A DNA stretch of 6,827 nt from RGIG1828 sp045592485 (GTDB taxonomy: Bacteria; Bacillota; Clostridia; UMGS1810): NCBI GenBank assembly GCA_045592485.1, contig JAZNUS010000052.1:1-6827 (forward strand), written 5' to 3'. The position numbers were made by a program, and so were the translations under genes. Under the pieces are notes generated by a model. It was not told where the DNA came from, ran no database searches, and saw only the letters and a list, made by a program, of their open reading frames with translations. Positions 1 to 6,532 of this stretch are shown piece after piece. Positions within the stretch are counted from its first letter, which is position 1. Every line of letters starts with the position of its first letter.

Positions 1-7
1 TCAGGGA

Positions 8-152
8 ATTTTAAGCGTGAAGATTTTTGATTGAACAAGGCAAAAGCACAGTGAATCCTTGACGGATTTGCGAGCATTTTAACGAAGTTCAAGCGAAAAT
101 CTTCCGTTTAAAATCAGGTTCGGATAGCTCCTGTCAGGCTAAAGTAAAAAAT
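8..152 (+). repeat. Intergenic repeat, copy A, forming a long imperfect hairpin
   Basis: Bases 8-16 pair with 106-114, and 19-36 pair with 87-104 (17 of 18 positions). The apical part 51-58 pairs with 64-71 around a TTGAC loop. The middle (about 37-50 against 72-86) is mostly an internal loop. Four pairs (15-107, 28-95, 52-70, 53-69) are G-U on the + strand and would be A-C mismatches on the - strand, so the structure suits a + strand RNA. The hairpin, the block CAGGTTCGGATA (115-126), GGCTA (137-141) and an A-rich tail (141-152) recur in the same order and orientation at about 3372-3645, downstream of the lyase gene. It may be the read-through or terminator region of a gene to the left, a small mobile repeat, or a structured RNA; the sequence alone does not decide. 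Confidence 0.6.
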
Positions 153-156
153 GGTA

Positions 157-185
157 TTGCAAACAAGGGGAAAATATTGTATAAT
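157..185 (+). promoter_or_regulatory. SigA-type promoter of the lyase gene
   Basis: A TTGCAA -35 box (157-162) and a perfect TATAAT -10 box (180-185) are separated by 17 bases. This predicts a transcription start near 192 and a 5' leader of about 33 bases. It lies just after the upstream repeat, so the lyase gene appears to be its own transcription unit. Confidence 0.75.
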
Positions 186-207
186 TAAGATAATTAACAT
201 AATCAGA
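181..207 (+). repeat. Three tandem 9-base units at the transcription start
   Basis: The units ATAATTAAG, ATAATTAAC and ATAATCAGA follow one another and overlap the -10 box and the predicted transcription start. The first two differ by one base; the third matches only in its first five. They could be regulator half-sites, but AT-rich DNA easily produces such repeats by chance. Confidence 0.3.
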
Positions 208-210
208 GAG

Positions 211-216
211 AAAGGA
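211..216 (+). promoter_or_regulatory. Ribosome binding site that sets the lyase start
   Basis: AAAGGA ends 8 bases before the ATG at 225. It overlaps the earlier in-frame ATG at 216, so that codon cannot use it. The start at 225 is therefore preferred, and it gives a classic Met-Lys-Lys signal peptide. Confidence 0.7.
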
Positions 217-224
217 TGATTATT

Positions 225-3200
225 ATGAAAAAAACATTATCGCTTCTTTTGTCACTTTGCATAATGCTTATGAGCACAGCCTCTTTTGCCTATGACACAG
301 AAGCACTCACAAATGTGACCGAAAACATCACCACCGATTTTTCGGCACAAAATTCGTCAGGTGACGAATTTGTTTCAAGAGCGGCAATGGCAGAATATGC
401 CGTAAAGCTCATTGACAAAAACGATGCCGGCTCCACCGATGCAGCATTTGACGATGTGACCGAATCAACAGAGCATGCCCTATTTATCAACCGTGCCGCA
501 CAGCTTGGCATTGTAAACGGTGACGGCAAATCCTTTGCACCCAAGCGCAATGTCACATTTGCAGAAAGCTGCAAAATGCTTGTGGCAGCTCTTGACTACA
601 GCAAATATGCCGATGTGAAGGGCGGATACTATCCGGGCTTTGTGGAGGGTGCAAAGGCTCTTGGAATCACCGAAGGAGTTGACCTTGCTCCCGATGCATA
701 CATAACCTCTGCCGATGCAGTTAAAATGCTTTCAAATGCACTGGCAATCAAGCCCTCCTATGAAGCTCCCGAAGGAAAGGTAAATGTGCCCGAATACACA
801 TTTGACTATCCTGATGTAACTGCGGAAACCTTTAAAAAAGACATCACAAAAGCAGTTGAAAAAGGACACCCCTACATTTTTGCAGACAAAGAAGATTTTG
901 AAAAGGTTAAAAACAACGCTTTCGGTCAGAACAAATATCTTACCGAAATCTATGCAAAAGTAAAGGCTGCTGCCGACACCTATGTTGACCGTCAGGTGAC
1001 AACTTTGGGTCAGGTTCTTGCAGGAAGCGGATATAACGGCAGAGCAGGCGAATGCCTCAGTGCAATTTCAAACTGTGCTCTTGTGTATATGGTAGAAGGC
1101 GACGAAAGATATGCTCAGAGAGCCTACGATGAAGCGGCAGCCTGGGCAGACCTTGAAAGCTGGGGCACCTATCAGTACATTGACAACAACTTCCCTGTTT
1201 TCTCACTTGCCATCTGCTACGACTGGCTCTATGACTGGATGAATCAGGAACAGAGAGACAAAATTTTCAATGCACTTAAAGAAAAACACTTCAACACCAT
1301 GTATGACATGGCAACACGCACCGAAGAAAACAAACCTACCTCCGGATTTATAATGTTCTATTATAACTCCAACAACCACGCAGTCCTTGACAACACTGCG
1401 ACCTTCGTTGCGGCTATGGCTCTTGCAGACAGAGAACCTGATTACGCAACAAAGATTATGGAATGGACATTCAAAAACATGGAAGCTTCCGTAAAACGCT
1501 ACTTCCCCGATTCGGCATGGTATGAAGGCACAGGTTACTGGGGCTACACAGGTCCCTTTATGGCTCGCTGGCTCATTTCAATGCAGACAGCTCTCGGCAC
1601 AACCTATGGCCTTGCCGAAACCGAATGGCTTAAGGGAATTGGCTACTTCCCAATCTATGACGGAACTGTTGACAACCATTTTGTTATAAACGACTCCTCG
1701 GTTGCCCCGAGAAGTGACGACTATGTGTATCTTCTTGCAATTTTGAGCGGAAACAAGGATTTTGAAAACTATGCAGTTCACTACACAAACACCGCAAACC
1801 CCTTTACCTGTCTCGGATTTAATGTCAACGGTGACTATGATGCACCAATCAATGTTGACACATTCTCCCTTGACAAGCACTTCAGAAATACCGATGAAGT
1901 TACAATGAGAAGCACCTGGGACGGTGAAACTCCTGTGTTTGCAGGAATGTTTGTTCAGGATGCAAATCTCACTCACGGCACAATGAACTCAGGCACTCTC
2001 ACCTTCCAGGCTCTCGGAGATCTCTGGGTGTCTAACCCCGGAAGAGACGACTACGGTCTCAAGGGCTACTGGGCAAGCGGTCAGAACGGTCAGCGTTGGA
2101 CCTACTACTTCGGCAGAGCGGAAGCAAACTCCTGTCTTGTTATCAATCCCGATGAAGGCGGCGGTCAGATTGTTAATTCCCACGATGTGGTAAACATTTT
2201 CAAATCCTCACCCCGGGGAGCATATGCAATAGCAGACCTCACCAAAACCTATGCACCCTATGCAAAATCCTACAGACGCGGTATCGCCCTTACCGAGGAC
2301 AGAGCTGTGTTTGTTGTTCAGGATGAGCTTGAGCTTCTTGAAGAAAGTGAAGTATATTCATTCATAAACATCTACGACAGCGAAATTAAAATTGCTCCCG
2401 ATTCAAAAAGCGTTCTTTTGTCAAAGGGCAACAAGCATGTGAAGCTCGACATTCTCTGTGATGCCCCCTACGAGCTTAGTGTTATGAGATGTGAGCCTCT
2501 TCCCACCTCGCCAAATCCCGACGGCCAGAAGGTTATCAACAACATTTCGAAGCTCTCATTCCACTTCCCTGAAACAAAAGGATATAATTTCCGCATTGAA
2601 ATGAGACCTTATCTTACAGAAGAAGAAATAACCCCGGCATCAACTGCCATAACTCCCTTTACAGAATGGACAGTTCCCGAAGGCACATATGCTTCTGACG
2701 GTGCAGAGTCAATCATTGCAGACGGCACCCCCATTGCAGATTTCAATCCTGCAACCCGTTGCTACAAGCTTGACAAAATGCCCGAAAGTCTTGAATGTAC
2801 TGCTGACACTGCAAAATATGAAGTATCCTACAAAGATGCTCCTGACGGAAGTGCAAAATATGTTATTCTGAAAAACAAAGGAACAGGCAAATACATTTCA
2901 TATATGATTGAAGAAAAAGAAGCCGTTCCGGTGTATGTTGCACCCGACATTTCAGGTTTTGAAGAAGCAGTTATTACTTCAGTCGTTGCAACTGCCGATG
3001 ATGGTAACGCCGCAGAAAACGCTATTGACAAGGATATGGTTTCCCGTTGGTCAGCTGCAGGCAAGCAGTCAATCACCTTTACCTTAGAGAATCCGGAAGA
3101 TGTTAAAGGTCTTGGAATTGCTTTCTACTCCGGCGACAAGAGAAGCACCTATTTTGATATTCTTGTTTCCGAAGACGGCAACACTTGGGAAAATGTTCAG

Positions 3201-3353
3201 ATTTGTCAGTCCAGCGGACTCACTCTCGAATTTGAATACTTCCTTTTCGACACCGCTAAAAAAGCAAAATATATTCGTCTTGACTGCCGTGGAAACAACT
3301 CCTCCGCATCGTCAAAATGGAACAGTATTACAGAGGTTAAGGTACTTAAATAG
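225..3353 (+). CDS. Secreted SLH-domain heparinase II/III-like polysaccharide lyase with C-terminal discoidin domain
   Basis: 1042 residues from the Met at 225. Residues 1-22 are a signal peptide ending SFA, with cleavage likely before YDTEA. About 48-176 are SLH-type repeats (FDDV...GIVNGDG...FAP; YADV...LGI), expected to hold the protein to cell-wall polysaccharide, but their TRAE motifs read SRAA, TFAE and TSAD. About 215-470 resemble the alpha/alpha toroid of heparinase II/III-family lyases, with NSNNH at 381-385 and EGTGYWGYT at 434-442. About 550-800 resemble the beta-sandwich domain, with THGTMN at 583-588 and PGRDDYGLKGYW after it. About 827-902 look like a cadherin-like beta module. 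About 913-1042 form a discoidin/CBM32-like domain (AIDKDMVSRWSA, IAFYSGD, FDILVSEDG). Probable role: beta-elimination of a uronic-acid polysaccharide at the cell surface; the substrate cannot be read from sequence. The usual metal-site residues are replaced (see findings). It has its own promoter and terminator, ends in two consecutive TAG codons, and has no transporter or regulator gene beside it. Confidence 0.85.
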   Translation: MKKTLSLLLSLCIMLMSTASFAYDTEALTNVTENITTDFSAQNSSGDEFVSRAAMAEYAVKLIDKNDAGSTDAAFDDVTESTEHALFINRAAQLGIVNGDGKSFAPKRNVTFAESCKMLVAALDYSKYADVKGGYYPGFVEGAKALGITEGVDLAPDAYITSADAVKMLSNALAIKPSYEAPEGKVNVPEYTFDYPDVTAETFKKDITKAVEKGHPYIFADKEDFEKVKNNAFGQNKYLTEIYAKVKAAADTYVDRQVTTLGQVLAGSGYNGRAGECLSAISNCALVYMVEGDERYAQRAYDEAAAWADLESWGTYQYIDNNFPVFSLAICYDWLYDWMNQEQRDKIFNALKEKHFNTMYDMATRTEENKPTSGFIMFYYNSNNHAVLDNTATFVAAMALADREPDYATKIMEWTFKNMEASVKRYFPDSAWYEGTGYWGYTGPFMARWLISMQTALGTTYGLAETEWLKGIGYFPIYDGTVDNHFVINDSSVAPRSDDYVYLLAILSGNKDFENYAVHYTNTANPFTCLGFNVNGDYDAPINVDTFSLDKHFRNTDEVTMRSTWDGETPVFAGMFVQDANLTHGTMNSGTLTFQALGDLWVSNPGRDDYGLKGYWASGQNGQRWTYYFGRAEANSCLVINPDEGGGQIVNSHDVVNIFKSSPRGAYAIADLTKTYAPYAKSYRRGIALTEDRAVFVVQDELELLEESEVYSFINIYDSEIKIAPDSKSVLLSKGNKHVKLDILCDAPYELSVMRCEPLPTSPNPDGQKVINNISKLSFHFPETKGYNFRIEMRPYLTEEEITPASTAITPFTEWTVPEGTYASDGAESIIADGTPIADFNPATRCYKLDKMPESLECTADTAKYEVSYKDAPDGSAKYVILKNKGTGKYISYMIEEKEAVPVYVAPDISGFEEAVITSVVATADDGNAAENAIDKDMVSRWSAAGKQSITFTLENPEDVKGLGIAFYSGDKRSTYFDILVSEDGNTWENVQICQSSGLTLEFEYFLFDTAKKAKYIRLDCRGNNSSASSKWNSITEVKVLK

Positions 3354-3400
3354 TAGCAAGTCGGTTCTAAAATATAAATTTTTTATTGAAGTTTAAGGCG

Positions 3401-3438
3401 AAAATGGCTCATAATCCTGACGGATATGAGCCATTTTT
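3401..3438 (+). terminator. Rho-independent terminator of the lyase gene
   Basis: A strong stem, AAAATGGCTCATA(A)TCC with its complement GGATATGAGCCATTTT, has one bulged A and a TGAC loop and runs into TTTTT. It starts 48 bases after the stop codon. The flanking A and T runs mean it might also act on the opposite strand. It is the part of copy B that corresponds to the inner hairpin of copy A. Confidence 0.85.
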
Positions 3439-3521
3439 AACGCAGAAATTAGCGGAAAATATGATTTTCAGGACAATAGTTCCTTATCACCCCGAACTTT
3501 TTTAAAATCGAAATATAATCA

Positions 3522-3645
3522 ATATTTTTTGCTTTAGTCGTCGGGGACGACAAACCAAAAAATGCCGAAAATACTGTCTTTAAGGCAGGTTCGGATAATC
3601 TTCCGACGGCTATAGGAACGAAGTTCCCTATAAAGCAAAAAATAT
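3522..3645. repeat. 15-bp perfect inverted repeat enclosing three small hairpins
   Basis: The arms at 3522-3536 (ATATTTTTTGCTTTA) and 3631-3645 are exact reverse complements. Between them lie GTCGTC-GGG-GACGAC (3537-3551), TCGGA/TCCGA (3591-3606) and TATAGGAAC-GAA-GTTCCCTATA (3611-3632, one extra C). The right arm overlaps the T-run of the pnp terminator. The layout resembles a compact folded RNA or a MITE-like palindrome. No protein is needed to explain it, although a 66-codon open frame crosses it on the - strand. Confidence 0.6.
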
Positions 3646-3673
3646 ACACCCCACAGTATTGTGGGATGTATAT
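3637..3673 (-). terminator. Rho-independent terminator of pnp
   Basis: Read on the - strand, ATATACATCCCACA (3673-3660), loop ATAC and TGTGGGGTGTATAT (3655-3642) form a 14-bp stem followed by TTTTTT. One pair is U-G on the - strand but C-A on the + strand, which supports the - direction. It lies about 60 bases past the pnp stop codon. Confidence 0.9.
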
Positions 3674-3732
3674 GGAAAAATTTTAATTATTGGAACTTTC
3701 TGCTCAACACAGTCTTTTAATCTAATTATTTA

Positions 3733-5847
3733 TTACTGAGCATTTTCCTCAGTGGCAGTCTCTTCATTGAGAGCATCTTTTCTGGAAAGATTAAATCTGC
3801 CCTGACGGTCAATTTCCATAAGCTTAACCTTAATTTCGTCGCCTTCGGAAACAACATCTTCAACCTTGGCAACTCTGCGGTTTTCAAGCTTTGAAATGTG
3901 AACAAGACCTTCTCTTCCGGGGAGAAATTCAACAAATGCACCAATTTCAATAATTTTCACAACCTTACCGGTGTAGATCATACCAACTTCGGGTTCAGCA
4001 ACAATACCTTCAATTGTAGCAAGTGCTCTGTCGCCTGCTTCCTGATCGGTTGTGAGAATAAATACGCTACCGTCGTCTTCGATGTCGATTTTAACGCCGG
4101 TATCTGCAATAATCTTCTGAATTGTTTTACCGCCGGAACCGATAACATCTTTGATTTTGTCAACAGGAACCTTTGTTGTGATGATTTTGGGAGCATATTC
4201 TGAAAGCTGTGCTCTGGGTTCGGGAATAGCCTTAAGCATTACTTCATCGAGAATGTAATAACGAGCATCTCTTGTCTTTCTGAATGCTTCCTTGATTATG
4301 TCATAGGTGAGACCGTCAACCTTAATATCCATCTGGATTGCTGTGATACCCTTTTTGGTACCTGCAACCTTAAAGTCCATATCACCGTAGAAATCTTCAA
4401 CACCCTGAATGTCAACCATTGTGAGAAAGTCATCGGAATCAGGCTTGGTGATGAGACCGCAGGAAATACCTGCAACGGGAGCTTTAATGGGAACACCTGC
4501 ATCCATAAGAGCGAGGGTACTTCCGCAAACACTTCCCTGTGATGTTGAACCGTTTGAAGAAAGAACCACAGAAACAAGACGGATTGCATAGGGAAAATCA
4601 TCTGTTGAAGGAATTACAGGCTTAAGAGCTCTTTCTGCAAGAGCACCGTGACCGATTTCTCTTCTTCCGGGACCTCTTGAGGGTTTGGTTTCACCAACAG
4701 AGTATGAGGGGAAGTTATAGTGATGCATATATCTCTTGGACTGCTCTTCATCGATGCCGTCGATAATCTGAGCTTCGGAAACTGCACCGAGAGTTGCAAC
4801 TGTGAGAACCTGAGTCTGACCTCTGGAGAAAAGACCGGAGCCATGAACTCTGGGAAGAATGCCTACACTTGAAGAAAGAGGTCTGATTTCATCAATGCCT
4901 CTGCCATCAACTCGCTTGTGATCTTCAATGAGCCATTTTCTAACGATTTCTTTCTGGATTTTATAGAAAATTTCGTCGATTTCAGCTTCTCTGCCTTCGC
5001 CTTCTTCACCGAGAAATTCCATAAGTTCCTGAGTGAGGGCAAACATTCTTTCGTCACGGATTCTCTTGTCGTCTGTGTCGATTGCTGCACAAACCTTATC
5101 GTAGGAGAAGCTATACACCTTGTCATAGAGGTCGTGATCAACCTCGTGAGCCTCGTAAGGAGCTTTTTCCTTGCCTACTGCTTCAACAATAGTGTCGATA
5201 AATTCACAGATTTTAATGATTTCCTGATGAGCATAAACGATGGCATCGAACATAACTTCTTCGCTGACTTCGTTTGCACCGGCCTCAATCATAACAACTT
5301 TTTTCTTGGTACCTGCAACGGTAACATACATTTCGCTTTTTTCTCTCTGCTCGAGGGTGGGGTTAATAACAAATTCACCATCTACAAGACCTACAACAAC
5401 TGCACCGACAGGGCCGGCAAAAGGCATCTGAGAAATTGAAATGGCAATTGATGCACCGTTCATTGCACAAACCTCGGGAGAGTTGTCGATGTCTACGGAC
5501 ATAACTGTTGTTACAAGACCAACATCATTGCGGTAGTCCTTGGGGAAAAGAGGACGGATGGGGCGGTCGATTACACGGCTTGTGAGAACCGCTTTTTCAG
5601 AAGGCTTGCCTTCTCTTTTGAGAAAACCGCCGGGGATTTTGCCCACTGAATACATTTTTTCTTCGTAGTCAACGCTGAGAGGGAAAAAGTCTATTCCGTC
5701 TCTGGGTTTTTCAGATGCTGTGGCTGTTGCAAGAACAACTGTGTCGCCGTATCTTACAAGACATGAGCCTGAAGCAAGCTGAGCAAGTTCGCCGGTTTCA
5801 ACAGTAAATTCTCTGCCGGCGATGGTTGTGGTAAATGTCTGTTTCAT
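3733..5847 (-). CDS. pnp: Polynucleotide phosphorylase (polyribonucleotide nucleotidyltransferase)
   Basis: 704 residues, the usual length for bacterial PNPase. The enzyme degrades RNA 3' to 5' using phosphate and releases nucleoside diphosphates; in the cytoplasm it works as a trimer in mRNA turnover. The order is complete: first RNase PH-like domain (about 1-225, including PGGFLKREG and SRVIDRPIRPLFP), a helical segment (about 235-310), second RNase PH-like domain (about 320-550), KH domain (about 555-615, GSGG loop at 570-573) and S1 domain (about 620-690, GAFVEFLPGREGLVHIS). Active-site features are intact: QGSVCGST (437-444) for phosphate, and D485, D491 and K493 in EDFYGDMDFK, matching E. 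coli D486, D492 and K494. The start at 5847 is preferred over an in-frame ATG 10 codons earlier because of the AGGAGG just upstream. It follows rpsO by 193 bases and probably shares its transcript; I see no convincing promoter in between. Confidence 0.98.
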   Translation of the reverse strand: MKQTFTTTIAGREFTVETGELAQLASGSCLVRYGDTVVLATATASEKPRDGIDFFPLSVDYEEKMYSVGKIPGGFLKREGKPSEKAVLTSRVIDRPIRPLFPKDYRNDVGLVTTVMSVDIDNSPEVCAMNGASIAISISQMPFAGPVGAVVVGLVDGEFVINPTLEQREKSEMYVTVAGTKKKVVMIEAGANEVSEEVMFDAIVYAHQEIIKICEFIDTIVEAVGKEKAPYEAHEVDHDLYDKVYSFSYDKVCAAIDTDDKRIRDERMFALTQELMEFLGEEGEGREAEIDEIFYKIQKEIVRKWLIEDHKRVDGRGIDEIRPLSSSVGILPRVHGSGLFSRGQTQVLTVATLGAVSEAQIIDGIDEEQSKRYMHHYNFPSYSVGETKPSRGPGRREIGHGALAERALKPVIPSTDDFPYAIRLVSVVLSSNGSTSQGSVCGSTLALMDAGVPIKAPVAGISCGLITKPDSDDFLTMVDIQGVEDFYGDMDFKVAGTKKGITAIQMDIKVDGLTYDIIKEAFRKTRDARYYILDEVMLKAIPEPRAQLSEYAPKIITTKVPVDKIKDVIGSGGKTIQKIIADTGVKIDIEDDGSVFILTTDQEAGDRALATIEGIVAEPEVGMIYTGKVVKIIEIGAFVEFLPGREGLVHISKLENRRVAKVEDVVSEGDEIKVKLMEIDRQGRFNLSRKDALNEETATEENAQ

Positions 5848-5856
5848 AATAAAATT

Positions 5857-5862
5857 CCTCCT
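5857..5862 (-). promoter_or_regulatory. Ribosome binding site that sets the pnp start
   Basis: AGGAGG on the - strand lies 9 bases before the ATG at 5847. A longer frame opening at 5877 would place this site inside the coding region and add ten residues (MPKNHRRNFI) that do not look like the start of a PNPase. Confidence 0.9.
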
Positions 5863-5890
5863 GTGATTTTTTGGCAATGGGAGAAATTTT

Positions 5891-5955
5891 CTTAATATTT
5901 AGCACTTAAATATGCTCTCAAAGCCTTTAAAAGCATATTTAACTGCTAAAATAAG
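5891..5955 (-). promoter_or_regulatory. Long hairpin in the pnp 5' leader
   Basis: Three stacked stems face each other: CTTA/TAAG (5891-5894 with 5952-5955), TTTAGCA/TGCTAAA (5898-5904 with 5944-5950) and a 10-bp stem (5907-5916 with 5932-5941). A 15-base loop closes them, with only small internal loops between. The hairpin ends about 29 bases upstream of the pnp ribosome binding site and has no T-run, so it does not look like a terminator. In E. coli, RNase III cuts a duplex in the pnp leader and PNPase then represses its own synthesis; a similar role here is inferred from position only. Confidence 0.6.
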
Positions 5956-5990
5956 ACAATTTATCCCACTGCATAATAATTTCTAATTAG

Positions 5991-6026
5991 CAAAACAGGC
6001 AAAGGCGACGAAACATCACCTTTGCC
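5991..6026 (-). terminator. Terminator-like or processing hairpin between rpsO and pnp
   Basis: On the - strand a 13-bp stem (6026-6014 with 6010-5998) with a TTT loop begins 14 bases after the rpsO stop and is followed by TGTTTTG. Two pairs are G-U only on the - strand. The T-run is short and interrupted, so partial termination with read-through into pnp is likely, comparable to the attenuating terminator between rpsO and pnp in E. coli. Confidence 0.7.
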
Positions 6027-6040
6027 ACGCTTTGAACAAA

Positions 6041-6304
6041 TTACTTTCTGATGTTGAGCTTTGCAATGATTGCACGGTATCTTTCGATATCGATTTTTGC
6101 AAGATACTGCAAAAGACCTCTTCTCTTACCAACCATTTTAAGAAGACCTCTTCTTGAGTGATGGTCTTTCATGTTGGATTTGAGATGCTCTGTGAGGTGG
6201 TTGATTCTGTAAGTAAGAATTGCAATCTGTACTTCCGGAGAACCTGTGTCACCTTCGTGAGTAGCATATTCTTTGATAATAGCGTCTTTTGTTTCCTTAA
6301 GCAT
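6041..6304 (-). CDS. rpsO: 30S ribosomal protein S15
   Basis: 87 residues, close to the usual 88-89. S15 binds the three-way junction of 16S rRNA helices 20-22 early in assembly of the small-subunit platform. The family signature is nearly complete: TGSPEVQIA (20-28), NHLTEHLK (35-42), the DHHSRRGLL segment (47-55) and VGKRRGLLQYL (58-68), with H40, D47 and S50 at the positions that contact rRNA. AGGAGG at 6314-6319 lies 9 bases before the ATG. The gene has a strong promoter and a structured leader, and it heads the rpsO-pnp unit. Nothing in it is unusual. Confidence 0.98.
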   Translation of the reverse strand: MLKETKDAIIKEYATHEGDTGSPEVQIAILTYRINHLTEHLKSNMKDHHSRRGLLKMVGKRRGLLQYLAKIDIERYRAIIAKLNIRK

Positions 6305-6336
6305 TTGGAAACACCTCCTGAAATAAAAATATTATC

Positions 6337-6405
6337 GCCTCAGAGCAAAGCATCGGGTCGGAGACTCCGTGACCCTTGCTCAGGGCTTGGTTGATATACA
6401 CCAAC
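6337..6405 (-). ncRNA. Structured rpsO leader, candidate S15-binding autoregulatory element
   Basis: In the roughly 100-base leader on the - strand, GTTG/CAAC (6405-6402 with 6393-6390) can form a small hairpin. A larger arm then stacks GCC/GGC (6386-6384 with 6339-6337), GAGCAA/TTGCTC (6381-6376 with 6348-6343), GGGT/ACCC (6375-6372 with 6358-6355) and CGGA/TCCG (6369-6366 with 6362-6359, sharing G6359 with an alternative pairing). S15 is known to repress its own mRNA through leader structures in several bacteria, including Geobacillus. I did not match this leader to a specific published class, so the regulatory role is inferred from position and fold. Confidence 0.6.
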
Positions 6406-6411
6406 TTGTGT

Positions 6412-6440
6412 ATTATATCACATTAAATCCAAATTGTAAA
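6412..6440 (-). promoter_or_regulatory. Promoter of the rpsO-pnp unit
   Basis: On the - strand, TTTACA (6440-6435), a 17-base spacer and TATAAT (6417-6412), with an extended TGA just before the -10 box (6420-6418). This is a near-consensus strong promoter, suited to a ribosomal protein gene. The start of transcription should be near 6405. Confidence 0.9.
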
Positions 6441-6532
6441 TAGTTTTAAATAAAAATTAGTGAAACTTTTTCCAATTCTGCAGATGTTTTTTTGTGTAAT
6501 ATTTCCTGTTTCCGCTAAAATCCGGCAGCGTA

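Larger units (their letters stand above)
3372..3645 (+). repeat. Intergenic repeat, copy B (long version)
   Basis: This stretch matches copy A (about 20-152) in collinear blocks. ATTGAA, AAGGC, AATCC, TGACGGAT and TTTTAACG (3385-3442) match 30-84. CGAAAAT (3566-3572) and CAGGTTCGGATA (3586-3597) match 94-100 and 115-126. GGCTA (3608-3612) and AAAGCAAAAAAT (3632-3643) match 137-152, the last with one difference. Copy B has about 120 extra bases (about 3445-3565) and a further insertion of about 20 bases (about 3613-3631). Both copies face the same way on either side of the lyase gene. Similarity outside these blocks is low, so the copies are old or constrained only at certain positions. Confidence 0.55.

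Noticed and set aside
1..224. CRISPR array or tRNA
   Set aside because: No regularly spaced identical repeats and no cloverleaf with T-arm motif; the structure is a single long hairpin.
1578..1976. A 132-codon - strand open frame opposite the lyase
   Set aside because: It lies wholly within the conserved lyase core, has a Cys/Val-rich shadow composition, and has no promoter or ribosome binding site.
3449..3649. A 66-codon open frame on the - strand
   Set aside because: It lies inside the repeat and overlaps the inverted-repeat arms and the pnp terminator tail. The related copy A is broken by stops in the matching frame (before LSEP), and no AGGAGG-type site precedes the ATG.
4918..5439. A 173-codon + strand open frame opposite pnp
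   Set aside because: It is the antisense reading of a clearly conserved PNPase; its Phe/Asn-rich composition is what the complementary frame produces.
5956..5990. A separate promoter for pnp between rpsO and pnp
   Set aside because: TTGCTA and GATAAA can be found on the - strand, but their spacing (22 bases) is wrong, and no other pair fits well.
6490..6532. Terminator for the MIF-like gene
   Set aside because: Only a weak CTG-CCG/CGG-CAG pairing with mismatched spacers is present, and no T-run follows on the - strand.
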